A stretch of 64,000 nt of DNA, from NCBI RefSeq assembly GCF_014197055.1, contig NZ_JACIEW010000005.1:124001-188000 (forward strand). Reading direction: 5' to 3'. The DNA is from Devosia subaequoris. GTDB lineage: Bacteria > Pseudomonadota > Alphaproteobacteria > Rhizobiales > Devosiaceae. The notes below the pieces were generated by a model that was not told where the DNA came from, ran no database searches, and saw only the letters and a program-made list of their open reading frames with translations. The translations under genes and the position numbers were made by a program. Shown here piece after piece: positions 9,358 through 18,755 of this stretch (position 1 is its first letter; every line of letters starts with the position of its first letter).

Positions 9358-9455
9358 GGTCTAACTCCTCGTCCCCAAGAATACTGGCAGCAGGATAACC
9401 GGGGGCTCAAGAAAACAAAATTGCAGAATTTGGCACAAGAACTATACGTAGATGC

Positions 9456-10343
9456 ATGAAGGAAATGCCCGGGCCCATTGACTGGAACCAGATGCGCGCG
9501 CTGTTGGCGACGGTGGAGGCCGGCTCGCTATCGGCGGCGGCGCGACGGCTCGGCCTGACGCAGCCGACGCTCGGGCGACAGGTGGCGGCGCTCGAGGAAG
9601 GCCTGGGCATTGCCGTATTCGAGCGGGTGGGGCGGCGCCTGATTTTGACAGAGGCGGGGCAGCGGCTGGTGGCCGATCTGCGCGAGATGGGCGCGGCAGC
9701 AGACCGCGTGGCGATGTCGGCTGCGGCACAGTCGCAATCGGTGGAGGGCGTCGTAAGGATCACCGCCGCTGACATCTATGCAGGGCATGTTCTGCCGCCC
9801 CTTCTGGCCGAGGTGCGCAAGGCCGCGCCGGGCATCACCCTGGAGGTGCTGGCGACGGGGTCGATCAGTGACCTGCTGCGGCGTGAAGCCGACATTGCCA
9901 TCCGCCATGTCCGGCCCGACCAGGATGGCCTGATCGCGAGGCGGTGCCGGGACACGGCGGCTTATGTCTATGGAACGCCGGACTTGCTCGACCGGCTGGG
10001 GCGACCGAGCAATGGCGTTGAACTGGCTCGTTGCGAAATGAGTGGTGCGATAGACGGAATCGAGCCCTTCATCGCCGAGATGCGGCAGCGCGGGGTGCCC
10101 CTGAGCAGGGCCAATTTCCCGCTATTGACGCAGAGCGGGATGACCGGCTGGGAATGGGTGTGCCGGGGCATATGCCTCGGGCCGATGGTCGAAGCGGTCG
10201 CCCGGCAAACTCCGGAGGTCGAGATCGCCGTGCCCGCAATCGACCCTATCGCGGTGCCGGTCTGGCTGGTGACTCACCGGGAGTTGCATACCAGCCGGCG
10301 GATCCGGCTGGTGTTCGACATGCTGGTTGAGCATTTTTCGTGA
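9456..10343 (+). CDS. LysR family transcriptional regulator
   Basis: The 295-aa protein has a typical N-terminal winged helix-turn-helix (about 8-65, SAAARRLGLTQPTLGRQVAALE) and a C-terminal substrate-binding-like co-inducer domain (about 95-290). No Shine-Dalgarno sequence precedes the ATG at 9456. A candidate promoter with -35 TTGCAG (9421) and -10 TATACG (9443) would start transcription at or next to the start codon, which suggests a leaderless message. The divergent methyltransferase gene is the obvious candidate target. Its inducer is unknown. Confidence 0.88.
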   Translation: MKEMPGPIDWNQMRALLATVEAGSLSAAARRLGLTQPTLGRQVAALEEGLGIAVFERVGRRLILTEAGQRLVADLREMGAAADRVAMSAAAQSQSVEGVVRITAADIYAGHVLPPLLAEVRKAAPGITLEVLATGSISDLLRREADIAIRHVRPDQDGLIARRCRDTAAYVYGTPDLLDRLGRPSNGVELARCEMSGAIDGIEPFIAEMRQRGVPLSRANFPLLTQSGMTGWEWVCRGICLGPMVEAVARQTPEVEIAVPAIDPIAVPVWLVTHRELHTSRRIRLVFDMLVEHFS

Positions 10344-10347
10344 TCGG

Positions 10348-12897
10348 CTAGAGGTCGCGCAACAATCGCGCCGGGCGCGCCGAAGCTGCGCGCAGGATCG
10401 TCATGGCGCCCAGAATGGCGGTGATGGCGATGGCGACGGCCAAGACCACGACGATGATGTCGAGCTTGAGCGTGAATTCGACCGCCAGCAGCAGGCCGCT
10501 GACAAAACGGCCCATGCCGATGCCCAGCACCAGGGCGGGAATTGCGGCCAGCACTGCCAGCACCAGATATTGCAGGAAGGCCGAGCCGATCAGTTCGGAC
10601 CGGGTGGCGCCCAGCACCTTGGTGATGATGGTATCGGCCTCGCGCTGGCGGCGCCCGGTCGAGAGCGAGCCGATCAGAACGAGCAGGCCATTGCCGACGG
10701 CCAGGCCCCCGATGAGGCTGGCTGCAAAGGAGAGCTGGCCCAGCGCATCGGTGACCTGTTTGAGCGTATCGCCCACGGAAATAAAGCGGATATCGGGCAA
10801 TTCGGCAGCAAGCAGGCGTGTGACGTCTTCCTCAACCCCGGGCGCGGCGGTGACAGCGGCAAACAGTGTGGTGGGGTAGTTCTCGATCACACCGGGGGAG
10901 AAGGTGGCGAGGAAGTCGATGCCGCCCTGCCAGGAATAATCGCGGAAGCTGGCAATGGTGACGCTTACCTCTTCGCCAAAGATCGAGAAGGTCAGCGTGT
11001 CGCCCAGATCGACGCCGAGGCCGTGCCGCAGGCTCTGGTGCAGGCTGACCAGGGCAGGGCCAGTATATTCGGCGGACCACCATTCACCGGCCGTCACCCG
11101 AGATGACGCGGGCAGATGGGTGCGATAGGTCAGCGGTACTTCACCGGCGAGCAGGAAGGTGGCCTCCGGACCGCGTGTCACCAGTTGATCCGCTTGGGTA
11201 CCGGCCACATCGACCAGGGCGCCCCGCAACATGGGGGTCGAGACAAAGCGGGTAATGCCATTGCCTTGCAGCGTCAGGGTCTCGAGGTCCTCCACTTCGT
11301 CGGGGAACAGGTCCGAGCCAACCAGCGTGGGGGCGTCGAAGGCAGAGGCGCCGAGGAATTCCTGCTGCAGATTGGTCTGCATCACCAGAACGATGATCAG
11401 CATGGTCAGCGCCATACCGGCAGAAACCGCCACGGCCGCGGCGTTCTGTCCGGCAGCGGAGATATTGCGGAAGGTGTGACGCAGGACGCGCGGACCGGTT
11501 TCAGGCAGGCGCTTCAGGCCAAGCTGCGCCAGACGGATGAAGCCCTGGAACAGAATGGCGCCGAGTGCGCTGGCAAGACAGAAGCCGAGCACCAGGGCGA
11601 TGTCACCGGTCATCAGCCAGGCGAGGACGAAGAAGGCCAGAATGGCGAAAGCGAGGGGCAGCACTTGCCAGGATAGCAACAGCGCGCGCCAGTCGACGGG
11701 CGGGGCGTCGAGACCCTTGGAACGGAACAGCAGCACTGGCCGGATGGCCTGGGATTGCACCAGCGGCAGATAGGCAAAGGCAAAGGCGGTGACCATACCC
11801 GTGCCGGCCGCAATGGCCAGGGGCTGGAGGTGTACCGCCGGCGTCAGGGCGATGCCCACAGCGGCGCCAATCGTGGGCAGGATGAACCAGGCCGTGCTGG
11901 CGCCGATGATCAGCCCGATGCCGACCCCGACCAGGGCCAGGGCTGCCACCTGGGCCAGGAAATGCACAAACACGCGCGCCCGGTCGGCGCCGATGGAACG
12001 CAGCACGGCGATGACGCCGGAGCGCTCGGCGATATAGGCACGCATACCGGTCCAGACGCTGACGCCGCCAATCAACAGCGAGCCCAGCCCAACAATAAGC
12101 AGGAAGCGCATGAACAGATCATAATAGCGCACCATCTGCCCCAGGCCGTCGCGGGCTGAGCGCACCGTCCAGCCGGCATTGCCGAATTGCTCGATGGCGC
12201 TGGCGAGCCCGGCATCGATGTCACGGTCGGCAAGGTGGATCTTGTAGCGGTACCAGGTGCCCAGGCCCGGCAAGGGGGAGGTGCGGTCGCTGACGCCGGC
12301 AAACCCGTCGCTCGAAATCAGTGTCGGCATGCCCAGGCGGAAACCGCGCACCGGGCCGTCGGGTAGGCCGATCAGCGTACCGCGGACCTGAAATTCGGTG
12401 CCGCCCAATCCGAAGCTGTCACCGATAGTGAGGCCGAGTTGGTCGAGCATGATGCCATCGATCAGTGCGCCATGGGCTCCATCGACTTCCACCAGCAAGG
12501 CGGCAAGATCTTCGCCCGCGCCCAACTGCGGACTGCGCACCTGGCCGAGCAGGGGATAGGTTTCGCCCACGGCGCTGACATCGGCAAAGGCCTCTTCATA
12601 AAAGGTCTCTGCGCGCAGATTGGTGTCGATCACCTGGGCCACCTGGCCCAAGTCCCGCATGGCGGTGTGTTCTTCGGGGGTGGCCAGGCGGTCCGCGCGG
12701 GACAGTTCGATATCCCCGCCCATGATCTCGGCGGCGCCGGTTTCGATGGCGCGGGTGATGCTGGCGCCTACCGAGTTGACGCCGGCAATCAGCGCAGTGC
12801 CGACAGCCAGGCAGATCACCAGTAGCAGGAAGCGCCTGAGGTCACCGCGCATGTCGAGTAGGCCGATGCGGGTGGCCGCCCAGAAGCCGCGCATCAC
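10348..12897 (-). CDS. ABC transporter permease, FtsX family (YbbP-like)
   Basis: The 849-aa inner-membrane protein has an N-terminal transmembrane helix (about 22-42), a periplasmic MacB-type domain, an FtsX block near 260-370, a central pair of membrane segments, a second periplasmic domain and a final FtsX block. This gives about ten membrane helices and matches YbbP-type permeases of type VII ABC systems, which often extract lipids or lipoproteins or act mechanically. The start is GTG at 12897 (GTG-ATG), overlapping the ATPase stop by 4 bases. The esterase that often accompanies the ybbA/ybbP pair is not seen here. Confidence 0.88.
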   Translation of the reverse strand: MMRGFWAATRIGLLDMRGDLRRFLLLVICLAVGTALIAGVNSVGASITRAIETGAAEIMGGDIELSRADRLATPEEHTAMRDLGQVAQVIDTNLRAETFYEEAFADVSAVGETYPLLGQVRSPQLGAGEDLAALLVEVDGAHGALIDGIMLDQLGLTIGDSFGLGGTEFQVRGTLIGLPDGPVRGFRLGMPTLISSDGFAGVSDRTSPLPGLGTWYRYKIHLADRDIDAGLASAIEQFGNAGWTVRSARDGLGQMVRYYDLFMRFLLIVGLGSLLIGGVSVWTGMRAYIAERSGVIAVLRSIGADRARVFVHFLAQVAALALVGVGIGLIIGASTAWFILPTIGAAVGIALTPAVHLQPLAIAAGTGMVTAFAFAYLPLVQSQAIRPVLLFRSKGLDAPPVDWRALLLSWQVLPLAFAILAFFVLAWLMTGDIALVLGFCLASALGAILFQGFIRLAQLGLKRLPETGPRVLRHTFRNISAAGQNAAAVAVSAGMALTMLIIVLVMQTNLQQEFLGASAFDAPTLVGSDLFPDEVEDLETLTLQGNGITRFVSTPMLRGALVDVAGTQADQLVTRGPEATFLLAGEVPLTYRTHLPASSRVTAGEWWSAEYTGPALVSLHQSLRHGLGVDLGDTLTFSIFGEEVSVTIASFRDYSWQGGIDFLATFSPGVIENYPTTLFAAVTAAPGVEEDVTRLLAAELPDIRFISVGDTLKQVTDALGQLSFAASLIGGLAVGNGLLVLIGSLSTGRRQREADTIITKVLGATRSELIGSAFLQYLVLAVLAAIPALVLGIGMGRFVSGLLLAVEFTLKLDIIVVVLAVAIAITAILGAMTILRAASARPARLLRDL

Positions 12898-13670
12898 TTA
12901 ACGACCGCCTTGCTGGTTGGTGGTTTGCGGGCGGGGGCCTTTCGCGCGGCGTGCCCACTGCCAACGGCCGGTTTGGGGGCCGTCGTTTCGGTCAGTTGGC
13001 CCTGGGTCATGGTGAACACCCGATCGGCCTTGTCTGCCAGCGCCGGGTCATGGGTGATCAGCACCACGGCGGTATTGTTCTTGCGGGCCAGGTCGAACAT
13101 CAGGTCGACGACGATGGCGCCGGTCTTCTGGTCGAGATTGCCGGTCGGCTCGTCGGCCAGCAGCAATGGCGGGTTGGCGACGCTGGCACGGGCCAGGCCA
13201 ACGCGCTGCTGCTCCCCGCCCGAAAGGGCGGAAGGGCGGTGATCCAGCCGGCCTTCAAGACCGACGGCGGCCAGCGCCGCGGCCGCCTTTTCGCGGACCT
13301 GGACCATGGATAGCTGGGGCTCGGCGATTTCCAACGCCAGGCCCACATTGTCCAGCGCGCTGAGCGAAGGGATGAGGTGAAAGCTCTGGAACACGATGCC
13401 CAGGGTATGGCGGCGAAAGCGCGCCAGGTCGTCCTCGCTCATGTCCGAGAGGTCGCGGCCATTGACCACCACCTGACCTGCGGTGGCCTTTTCTAGGCCT
13501 GCCAGCAGCATAAGCAGGGAGGTTTTGCCGCTGCCCGAGGGGCCGACAATGGCCACCACTTCTGCTGGAGCAACGGAAAGTGATACTCTGCGCAGGATAT
13601 GCAGCGGGCGTCCGGCGACGTCCAGCGTGTAGTCGACGTCGCGCGCGTTGATGATCGATCCAGCGTTCAT
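12894..13670 (-). CDS. ABC transporter ATP-binding protein (YbbA/LolD-like)
   Basis: The 258-aa ATPase has Walker A GPSGSGKT (43-50), the ABC signature LSGGEQQR, Walker B LLLADEPTGNLD and the H-loop LITHD. This sequence type belongs to LolD/MacB/YbbA ATPases that pair with FtsX-like permeases, here the overlapping downstream gene. The C-terminus carries an extra Ala/Lys/Pro-rich tail of about 30 residues. GAGGGG upstream favours the ATG at 13670 over an in-frame TTG at 13697. Confidence 0.92.
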   Translation of the reverse strand: MNAGSIINARDVDYTLDVAGRPLHILRRVSLSVAPAEVVAIVGPSGSGKTSLLMLLAGLEKATAGQVVVNGRDLSDMSEDDLARFRRHTLGIVFQSFHLIPSLSALDNVGLALEIAEPQLSMVQVREKAAAALAAVGLEGRLDHRPSALSGGEQQRVGLARASVANPPLLLADEPTGNLDQKTGAIVVDLMFDLARKNNTAVVLITHDPALADKADRVFTMTQGQLTETTAPKPAVGSGHAARKAPARKPPTSKAVVK

Positions 13671-13845
13671 ACCCGCAATATTCCCCTCAATGGCCAAGCT
13701 GGCATATTTTCATTCTGTTGGCCTCATTATCCAATAGTGGTTGGGTGATTCGTAACAATGCGGTCAATCGCGGGACTTTTTTTACTGGTTCTTGCCCTAA
13801 AGTGCTGGCAGACATGAACCGCAGACGGACCTGAGGGGGTAGGAT

Positions 13846-14367
13846 GTGACTTATTGGCTGCGAATAGTTTTTCTGGCTTTTGTGCTGGCGGCAACAACGC
13901 TGAGCGCAGGCCTGGCGCAGGCCGGTGTACGGGAACTGGACCTGCTCTCCTCTTATATCGGCGACTGGCGCGGCGAAGGGGCCCTGGTGGGGGGCGACCA
14001 GCCCGAACCTTTCCGCTGCCGGCTGAGTGTGGCGCAGGGCAACCTGCTCAAGATCAATTATACGGGCCGCTGCAGCCTGGTAAATGCAACGCTATCGATC
14101 AGCGGTACCATCGCCTACAACGACGATGCGGGGCGCTACGAAGCGGCCATGAGCTCCAATGCCGGCTATACCGGGCTTGCTATCGGGCGGCAGTCGGGCG
14201 GCCGGATCAGTTTCGATCTGCGCGAGCAGCAAAAGGACCGGGCCGGGGGCGATGTGCGGATCGGCGCGCGCATCCTGTTGGTCGATGACCGCATCACCGT
14301 GGATTTCGAGGTCGAGTTCAACAATTCCGGCGACGTGCTGACTGCATCAGTGCCATTCGACCGGTAG
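13846..14367 (+). CDS. Secreted protein of unknown function
   Basis: The 173-aa product begins with a signal peptide (cut near residue 26, AQA/GV). The mature part is predicted mainly beta, with a conserved-looking opening YIGDWRGEGALVGGD that resembles lipocalin-like or heme-nitrobindin-like beta barrels; that likeness is weak. Two cysteines (near Cys57 and Cys75 in the precursor) could form a disulfide. The start is GTG at 13846, preceded by GAGGGGGTAGG; an ATG two bases earlier hits a stop at once and cannot be the start. The next gene starts 18 bases downstream. Confidence 0.55.
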   Translation: MTYWLRIVFLAFVLAATTLSAGLAQAGVRELDLLSSYIGDWRGEGALVGGDQPEPFRCRLSVAQGNLLKINYTGRCSLVNATLSISGTIAYNDDAGRYEAAMSSNAGYTGLAIGRQSGGRISFDLREQQKDRAGGDVRIGARILLVDDRITVDFEVEFNNSGDVLTASVPFDR

Positions 14368-14385
14368 GGCATTTGGGAGGGCGCC

Positions 14386-14781
14386 ATGCACAAAGGATCC
14401 TGTCTTTGTGGCGCGGTCTCCTTCGAGGTAAGCGGGAGTTTGCCCAAGGCAACGGCATGTCACTGCAGCATGTGCCGAAAGAGCACCGGCAATTACGAGG
14501 CTGGTGTGGACGTGAAAAAGTCCGCTGTGAAGATTAGTGGAGACGCTGATATTGCATGGTTCCACTCGTCCGAACATGCCCGTCGGGGCTTCTGTTCGAC
14601 CTGCGGGTCTCCGATGTTTTTCGAGTTCCTGAAGGCTGACTTGATCGGCCTGATGCTTGGCGCTTTTGATGGACCGACCGGGGTCAAAGTGTCCGAGCAC
14701 ATATTCGTCGAAGACAAAGGCGACTACTACGAAATTTGCGATGGCGCGCCGCAGCACCGGACGGTGCCCGGCGCGCCATAG
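14386..14781 (+). CDS. GFA / CENP-V family zinc protein
   Basis: The 131-aa protein has the full zinc-binding pattern of the glutathione-dependent formaldehyde-activating (GFA) fold: CLC at Cys6/Cys8, CHCSMC at Cys25/Cys27/Cys30, and CSTC at Cys70/Cys73. Few members have a proven reaction, and the glutathione-formaldehyde role is disputed for many, so only the fold is certain. GGGAGG precedes the ATG. It is probably co-transcribed with the secreted protein upstream and converges with the oxidoreductase gene downstream. Confidence 0.88.
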   Translation: MHKGSCLCGAVSFEVSGSLPKATACHCSMCRKSTGNYEAGVDVKKSAVKISGDADIAWFHSSEHARRGFCSTCGSPMFFEFLKADLIGLMLGAFDGPTGVKVSEHIFVEDKGDYYEICDGAPQHRTVPGAP

Positions 14782-14784
14782 GCT

Positions 14785-16065
14785 TCAGAGTTTCACGAGT
14801 GTCTTCACGTCAACCGGCAGGCCGGTGTCGAAGCTCTTGTTGGCGGCGATGCCGGTGAGGATCGAGAGCGCGCCGTCGCGGTGGTTGGCGCCATAGCCGG
14901 GGCGCGGGGTGGCATTGCCGAAGATTTCCTCGAGCATGATCTTGTCACCGCCGCCATGACCGCCCTCGCCATGCTTGACCGGAACGACGCGCGGTTCACC
15001 ATGCAAGGGGAAATGGTAGAGCTTGACGCCCTTGGCGGCACCCTCCGTTTCAGAGCCAGCGCCGGCATTGATGTAGGAGTTTTCGTGCACGGTAAGCTCG
15101 AGGCGTCCGCCGGTGCCATTGATGGCCACGTTGAAGCCTTCCCAGGGGGCGTAGGCGTAGAGCGAATAGGTCATCACCGCCTTGTTGCGATACCGCACCA
15201 GGACATTCATGGTGTCCTCGATGGAAATGCCGTCGCCGAACACGTTCTGGTCGCGCTGGTAGCCGTCTTCCTTCTCGCCGTCCCAGTAGAGTCCCTTCTG
15301 GACCGGGTTGCTGGTCAGGTCGATGGCAAAGGGATCATCCTTTGCCGCTTCCACCCCGGTGGTGCGGGTATAGGGTGTGAAGACGCCGCGTTCCTCGGCA
15401 TTGGCACGACCGTAGAACTTGAGATCACCCATGCCGAAGACGGTGTCCGGCTCGGTGCCGAGCCAGAAATTGACCAGGTCGAAATGGTGGGTTGATTTGT
15501 GCACCATCAGCCCGCCCGAATTGGCTTTGTCGCGGTGCCAGCGGCGGAAATAGTCGGCGCCGTGGCGGGTGTCGAGCAGCCACTCGAAATGCACCGAGGT
15601 GACCTTGCCGATGGCGCCTTCGGCGATCAGTTCGCGCAGAGCCGAATTGTGCGGGGCATAGCGGTAGTTGAAGGTGACACGGACATTTTTGCCGGTGCGC
15701 TCGACAGCGTCGAGGATGGCCTGACACTTTTCCGGGTCGGTGGTCATCGGCTTTTCGGTGATGACGTCACAACCAGCTTCCAGCGCAGCGATGATATAGT
15801 TGTGATGGGTGCGGTCGATCGAGGTGACGATGATGGTGTCGGGCTTTTGCTCGGCGATCATCTTGTCAAAATCGGTGGCCTTGTAGGTCGGGACGGCCTG
15901 GCCGGAAAGCTCCTCGACCATCACCCTGTTGGTAAAATCCATGCGGACCTGATTGGTGTCGCACAGGGCCAACAGCCGGGACTGTTCGCGATGCGGCCCC
16001 AGAATGGCCTCGTAGAACATCCGTGCGCGACCTCCGGTCCCCACCAGCGCGTAGGTCTTGGCCAT
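14785..16065 (-). CDS. Gfo/Idh/MocA family oxidoreductase
   Basis: The 426-aa protein has an N-terminal Rossmann domain (ALVGTGGRAR at 5-14) and the family signature EKPMTT near 105. A large C-terminal alpha/beta domain follows, with a histidine-rich metal-like stretch (KSTHHFDLVNFW). Members oxidise or otherwise act on sugars, inositols or glycosides with NAD(P). GGAGAGAGACGA leads into the ATG at 16065, so the open frame further upstream is not coding. It is divergent from a GntR regulator across 163 bases and is probably regulated by it. Confidence 0.88.
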   Translation of the reverse strand: MAKTYALVGTGGRARMFYEAILGPHREQSRLLALCDTNQVRMDFTNRVMVEELSGQAVPTYKATDFDKMIAEQKPDTIIVTSIDRTHHNYIIAALEAGCDVITEKPMTTDPEKCQAILDAVERTGKNVRVTFNYRYAPHNSALRELIAEGAIGKVTSVHFEWLLDTRHGADYFRRWHRDKANSGGLMVHKSTHHFDLVNFWLGTEPDTVFGMGDLKFYGRANAEERGVFTPYTRTTGVEAAKDDPFAIDLTSNPVQKGLYWDGEKEDGYQRDQNVFGDGISIEDTMNVLVRYRNKAVMTYSLYAYAPWEGFNVAINGTGGRLELTVHENSYINAGAGSETEGAAKGVKLYHFPLHGEPRVVPVKHGEGGHGGGDKIMLEEIFGNATPRPGYGANHRDGALSILTGIAANKSFDTGLPVDVKTLVKL

Positions 16066-16228
16066 TCGTCTCTCTCCAGTCTCGATAAAACCCGTGCGCG
16101 ACTCCACCTCGGAGCCGGGCGAAAAAGCATCTACCATACAAGATTGCGGAAATGTACTGTTTCTTTCTACACTTGTGCGACACGGCGTCGTGTTGGGGCC
16201 GCATGTGACGAAAAAGGACCAGAATTCT

Positions 16229-16978
16229 GTGGAAGACAGCAAACGAGGCAAGCCGCTAGCGGCCTATCCGTCCCATGGTCCAGAAATGGAATCAGCCCGG
16301 GCTGGAGGCAAGGTGGGCGAAGCGCTCGAAGGAACCATCGCATTTCGCGTCGTCGGCGCCCTGCGCGACGATATCGTCAGCATGGTGCTCAAGCCCGGCG
16401 ACGTGATCTCGGAGAGCGATATCGCTGCCCGCTATGGCGTGTCGCGGCAGCCGGTGCGCGAAGCCTTCATTCGCCTGGCCCAGCAGGGGCTGCTGCTGAT
16501 CCGCCCCAAGCGCGCCACCGTGGTCAAGAAAATTTCGCCCGATGGGGTGCGGCAGAGCCGGTTCATTCGTGAGAGCATCGAGGTGGAAATCATCCGCCGG
16601 GTGGCAACCGAGCCCGGCCCCGAGATCGGCCAGATCCTGGACGATTTGATCGCCGATCAGGAGGCGGCGTCATCGGCCAATGACAGCCGCCGCTTCCACA
16701 AGCTCGATGAATTATTTCACCGCACCCTGGCCCGGCTGGCGGGCGTGGAATATGCGTGGCAGTTGATCGACGATCACAAGATGCAGCTTGACCGGGTGCG
16801 TTATCTGACCCTGGGGGTGTCATCGAGCCAGCGCGCCATTGCCGAACACAAGCAGATCGTAAAGGCGGTCAGCCAGGGCGACGTGGTGGCCGCAGAGGCG
16901 GCAATGCGGGCGCACCTGGCACGGGCAGAGGTGCTGCTCAGCCAGACCATCGAGGACTTTCCGGACTATTTCGAATAG
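16229..16978 (+). CDS. GntR family (FadR subfamily) transcriptional regulator
   Basis: The protein (about 249 aa) has an N-terminal winged helix (LRDDIVSMVLKPGDVISESDIAARYG, then SRQPVREAFIRL) and an all-helical FCD ligand-binding domain with metal-type residues in HKLDELFHRTLA and EHKQIV. FCD-type regulators sense carboxylates or sugar acids and often repress an adjacent catabolic gene. The start is uncertain: GTG at 16229 has AAAGGA upstream, and an ATG at 16286 is also possible, still ahead of the DNA-binding domain. The divergent oxidoreductase and the downstream aldo/keto reductase are likely targets. Confidence 0.85.
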   Translation: MEDSKRGKPLAAYPSHGPEMESARAGGKVGEALEGTIAFRVVGALRDDIVSMVLKPGDVISESDIAARYGVSRQPVREAFIRLAQQGLLLIRPKRATVVKKISPDGVRQSRFIRESIEVEIIRRVATEPGPEIGQILDDLIADQEAASSANDSRRFHKLDELFHRTLARLAGVEYAWQLIDDHKMQLDRVRYLTLGVSSSQRAIAEHKQIVKAVSQGDVVAAEAAMRAHLARAEVLLSQTIEDFPDYFE

Positions 16979-17079
16979 GCCCGCGTGCAGGATTGTTGGA
17001 ACCGGGGCGCTGCGGCGCCCTTGTTCTTGGCCGGGTGGGTCAATAGGTTGCCCAGCAGGTTGAATCGGGAGACAAGCGC

Positions 17080-18054
17080 ATGAAAACGCGGCGGTTGGGC
17101 AGGACGGGTTATGAGGTCAGCGAGATTGGCCTTGGGTGCTGGCAGCTTGGCGGCGATTTCGGGCCGGTCGGCGACGAGACCGCAGACGCTATTCTTGGCC
17201 ATGCGCTTAATGCCGGGATCAGCTTCTGGGACACCGCCGATGTTTATGGCGGGGGACTGAGCGAAAGCCGCATCGGTGCTCATGCCAAGGGCCCCAATGT
17301 GACCGTCGCCACCAAGCTGGGCCGCGGCGCCGGTCTTTATCCCGATGGCTATTCCAAGCAGGCCATTCGCGACAGCCTGGTGGGCTCGGCCAAGAGGCTG
17401 GGCGCGGACACGCTCGATCTGGCACAACTCCATTGCGTGCCGACCGAGGTGCTGCGCGATGGCGCGATCTTTGGCTGGATGGACGAGCTGCAGGCTGAGG
17501 GGCTGGTGCGCCACTGGGGCGCGAGCGTCGAGACCATCGAAGAGGGAATGATCTGTCTGGATCAGCCTGGCTGTGCCACGCTGCAGATCATTTTCAACCT
17601 GTTCCGCCAGGATGCCGCCAAGGAATTGCTCCCGCGCGCGGCGGAGAAAGATGTCGGCATCATTGTGCGCCTGCCTTTGGCCAGCGGATTGCTGAGCGGC
17701 AAGTTCGACAAGAACACCCAGTTCGATGCCAGCGATCATCGTCACTACAATCGCGATGGCGCGGCGTTCTCGGTGGGCGAAACTTTTGCCGGCATTCCGT
17801 TCGAGCGGGGCGTCGAACTCGTGCAGGCGCTCAAGGGTTATGCACCGGATGGTCTGCCAATGAGCCAGTTCGCTCTTCGCTGGATCCTTGATCATCCCGA
17901 GGTTTCGACGGTGATCGCCGGTGTGTCCAAGCCCGAGCAGATTGCGGACAATGTGGCCGCTTCGGAACGCAAGAGCCTGTTCCCCGCGCTGCTCAAGCAG
18001 CTCCGGGAGTGGTATGAAAGCGATGTGAAGCCGGAAATTCGGGGCGAGGTGTAA
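17080..18054 (+). CDS. Aldo/keto reductase
   Basis: The 324-aa TIM-barrel oxidoreductase contains the catalytic tetrad: Asp and Tyr in WDTADVYGG, Lys in ATKLGR and His in LAQLHCV. The NADPH-binding end is in VIAGVSKPEQI. It is similar in layout to YajO/MocA-like reductases of sugars and aldehydes, but the exact substrate is not readable. It lies 101 bases after the GntR gene in the same direction, so the pair may share control in a small sugar-oxidation locus with the divergent Gfo/Idh/MocA enzyme. Confidence 0.9.
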   Translation: MKTRRLGRTGYEVSEIGLGCWQLGGDFGPVGDETADAILGHALNAGISFWDTADVYGGGLSESRIGAHAKGPNVTVATKLGRGAGLYPDGYSKQAIRDSLVGSAKRLGADTLDLAQLHCVPTEVLRDGAIFGWMDELQAEGLVRHWGASVETIEEGMICLDQPGCATLQIIFNLFRQDAAKELLPRAAEKDVGIIVRLPLASGLLSGKFDKNTQFDASDHRHYNRDGAAFSVGETFAGIPFERGVELVQALKGYAPDGLPMSQFALRWILDHPEVSTVIAGVSKPEQIADNVAASERKSLFPALLKQLREWYESDVKPEIRGEV

Positions 18055-18136
18055 TTGGGCGGCGTAGTAGCGGCTTAATACCACTGGCTGGCAGAGCTGA
18101 TCTATCCTGCTTCCGCGAACTTGGGAGGAGAACAAG

Positions 18137-18730
18137 ATGAGCGCAAAGATCCTGATGGTCACCGGTGACTACACCGAGGATTACGAGACCATGGTGCCGT
18201 TCCAGACGCTGCTCGCCTGCGGGCATGAGGTGCATGCGGTCTGCCCTGGCAAGAAAGCCGGCGAGCAGGTTGCTACCTCGATCCACGACTTTGAAGGCGC
18301 CCAGACCTATTCGGAAAAGCGCGGTCACAATTTCACGCTGAACGCCAGCTTTGAGGATATCGAGCCTGCTGCCTATGACGCGCTAGTCATTCCTGGCGGG
18401 CGCGCGCCGGAATATCTCCGGCTTGACGGCAAAGTGCTGGACTTGGTGCGGCATTTCTTTGACGCCAACAAGCCGGTTGCCGCGATCTGTCATGGGGCGC
18501 AATTGCTGGCAGCGGCCGGCGTCCTCAAGGACCGTCAATGCTCGGCCTATCCGGCCTGCCGCCCCGAAGTCGAGCTGGCAGGCGGACATTATGCCGACAT
18601 AGCGATTGACGGCGCGGTCACCGATGGCAATCTGGTAACGGCGCCCGCCTGGCCAGCTCATCCGGCCTGGCTCAAACAGTTCATGGCTGTGCTGGCCGCG
18701 CAGTCCGAAGGCGTGAATCAGGCGGCCTGA
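18137..18730 (+). CDS. DJ-1/PfpI family protein
   Basis: The 197-aa protein of the DJ-1/PfpI superfamily has a nucleophile elbow with the reactive cysteine in ICHGAQLL and the preceding GGRAPEYLR segment, where a Glu supports the nucleophile. Relatives include PfpI-type peptidases, chaperones and putative glyoxalases or deglycases; the family role is debated. GGGAGGAG precedes the ATG. The gene starts 82 bases after the aldo/keto reductase and is followed after 25 bases by the ribbon-helix-helix gene. Confidence 0.9.
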   Translation: MSAKILMVTGDYTEDYETMVPFQTLLACGHEVHAVCPGKKAGEQVATSIHDFEGAQTYSEKRGHNFTLNASFEDIEPAAYDALVIPGGRAPEYLRLDGKVLDLVRHFFDANKPVAAICHGAQLLAAAGVLKDRQCSAYPACRPEVELAGGHYADIAIDGAVTDGNLVTAPAWPAHPAWLKQFMAVLAAQSEGVNQAA

Positions 18731-18755
18731 TCGGCGTCAGACGCAGGAGGCAGCG

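Noticed and set aside
10327-11106. Plus-strand frame of 259 codons inside the FtsX permease gene
   Set aside because: The translation is Gln/Asp/Gly-rich, unlike any family, and overlaps the membrane permease.
13844-13849. ATG immediately followed by TGA before the secreted-protein gene
   Set aside because: It is a one-codon frame. The overlapping GTG at 13846 is the sensible start; I see no evidence for a regulatory minimal ORF.
16966-18162. Open frame of 398 codons antisense to the aldo/keto reductase gene
   Set aside because: It covers the reductase gene, which has its complete catalytic tetrad; the antisense product shows no domain.
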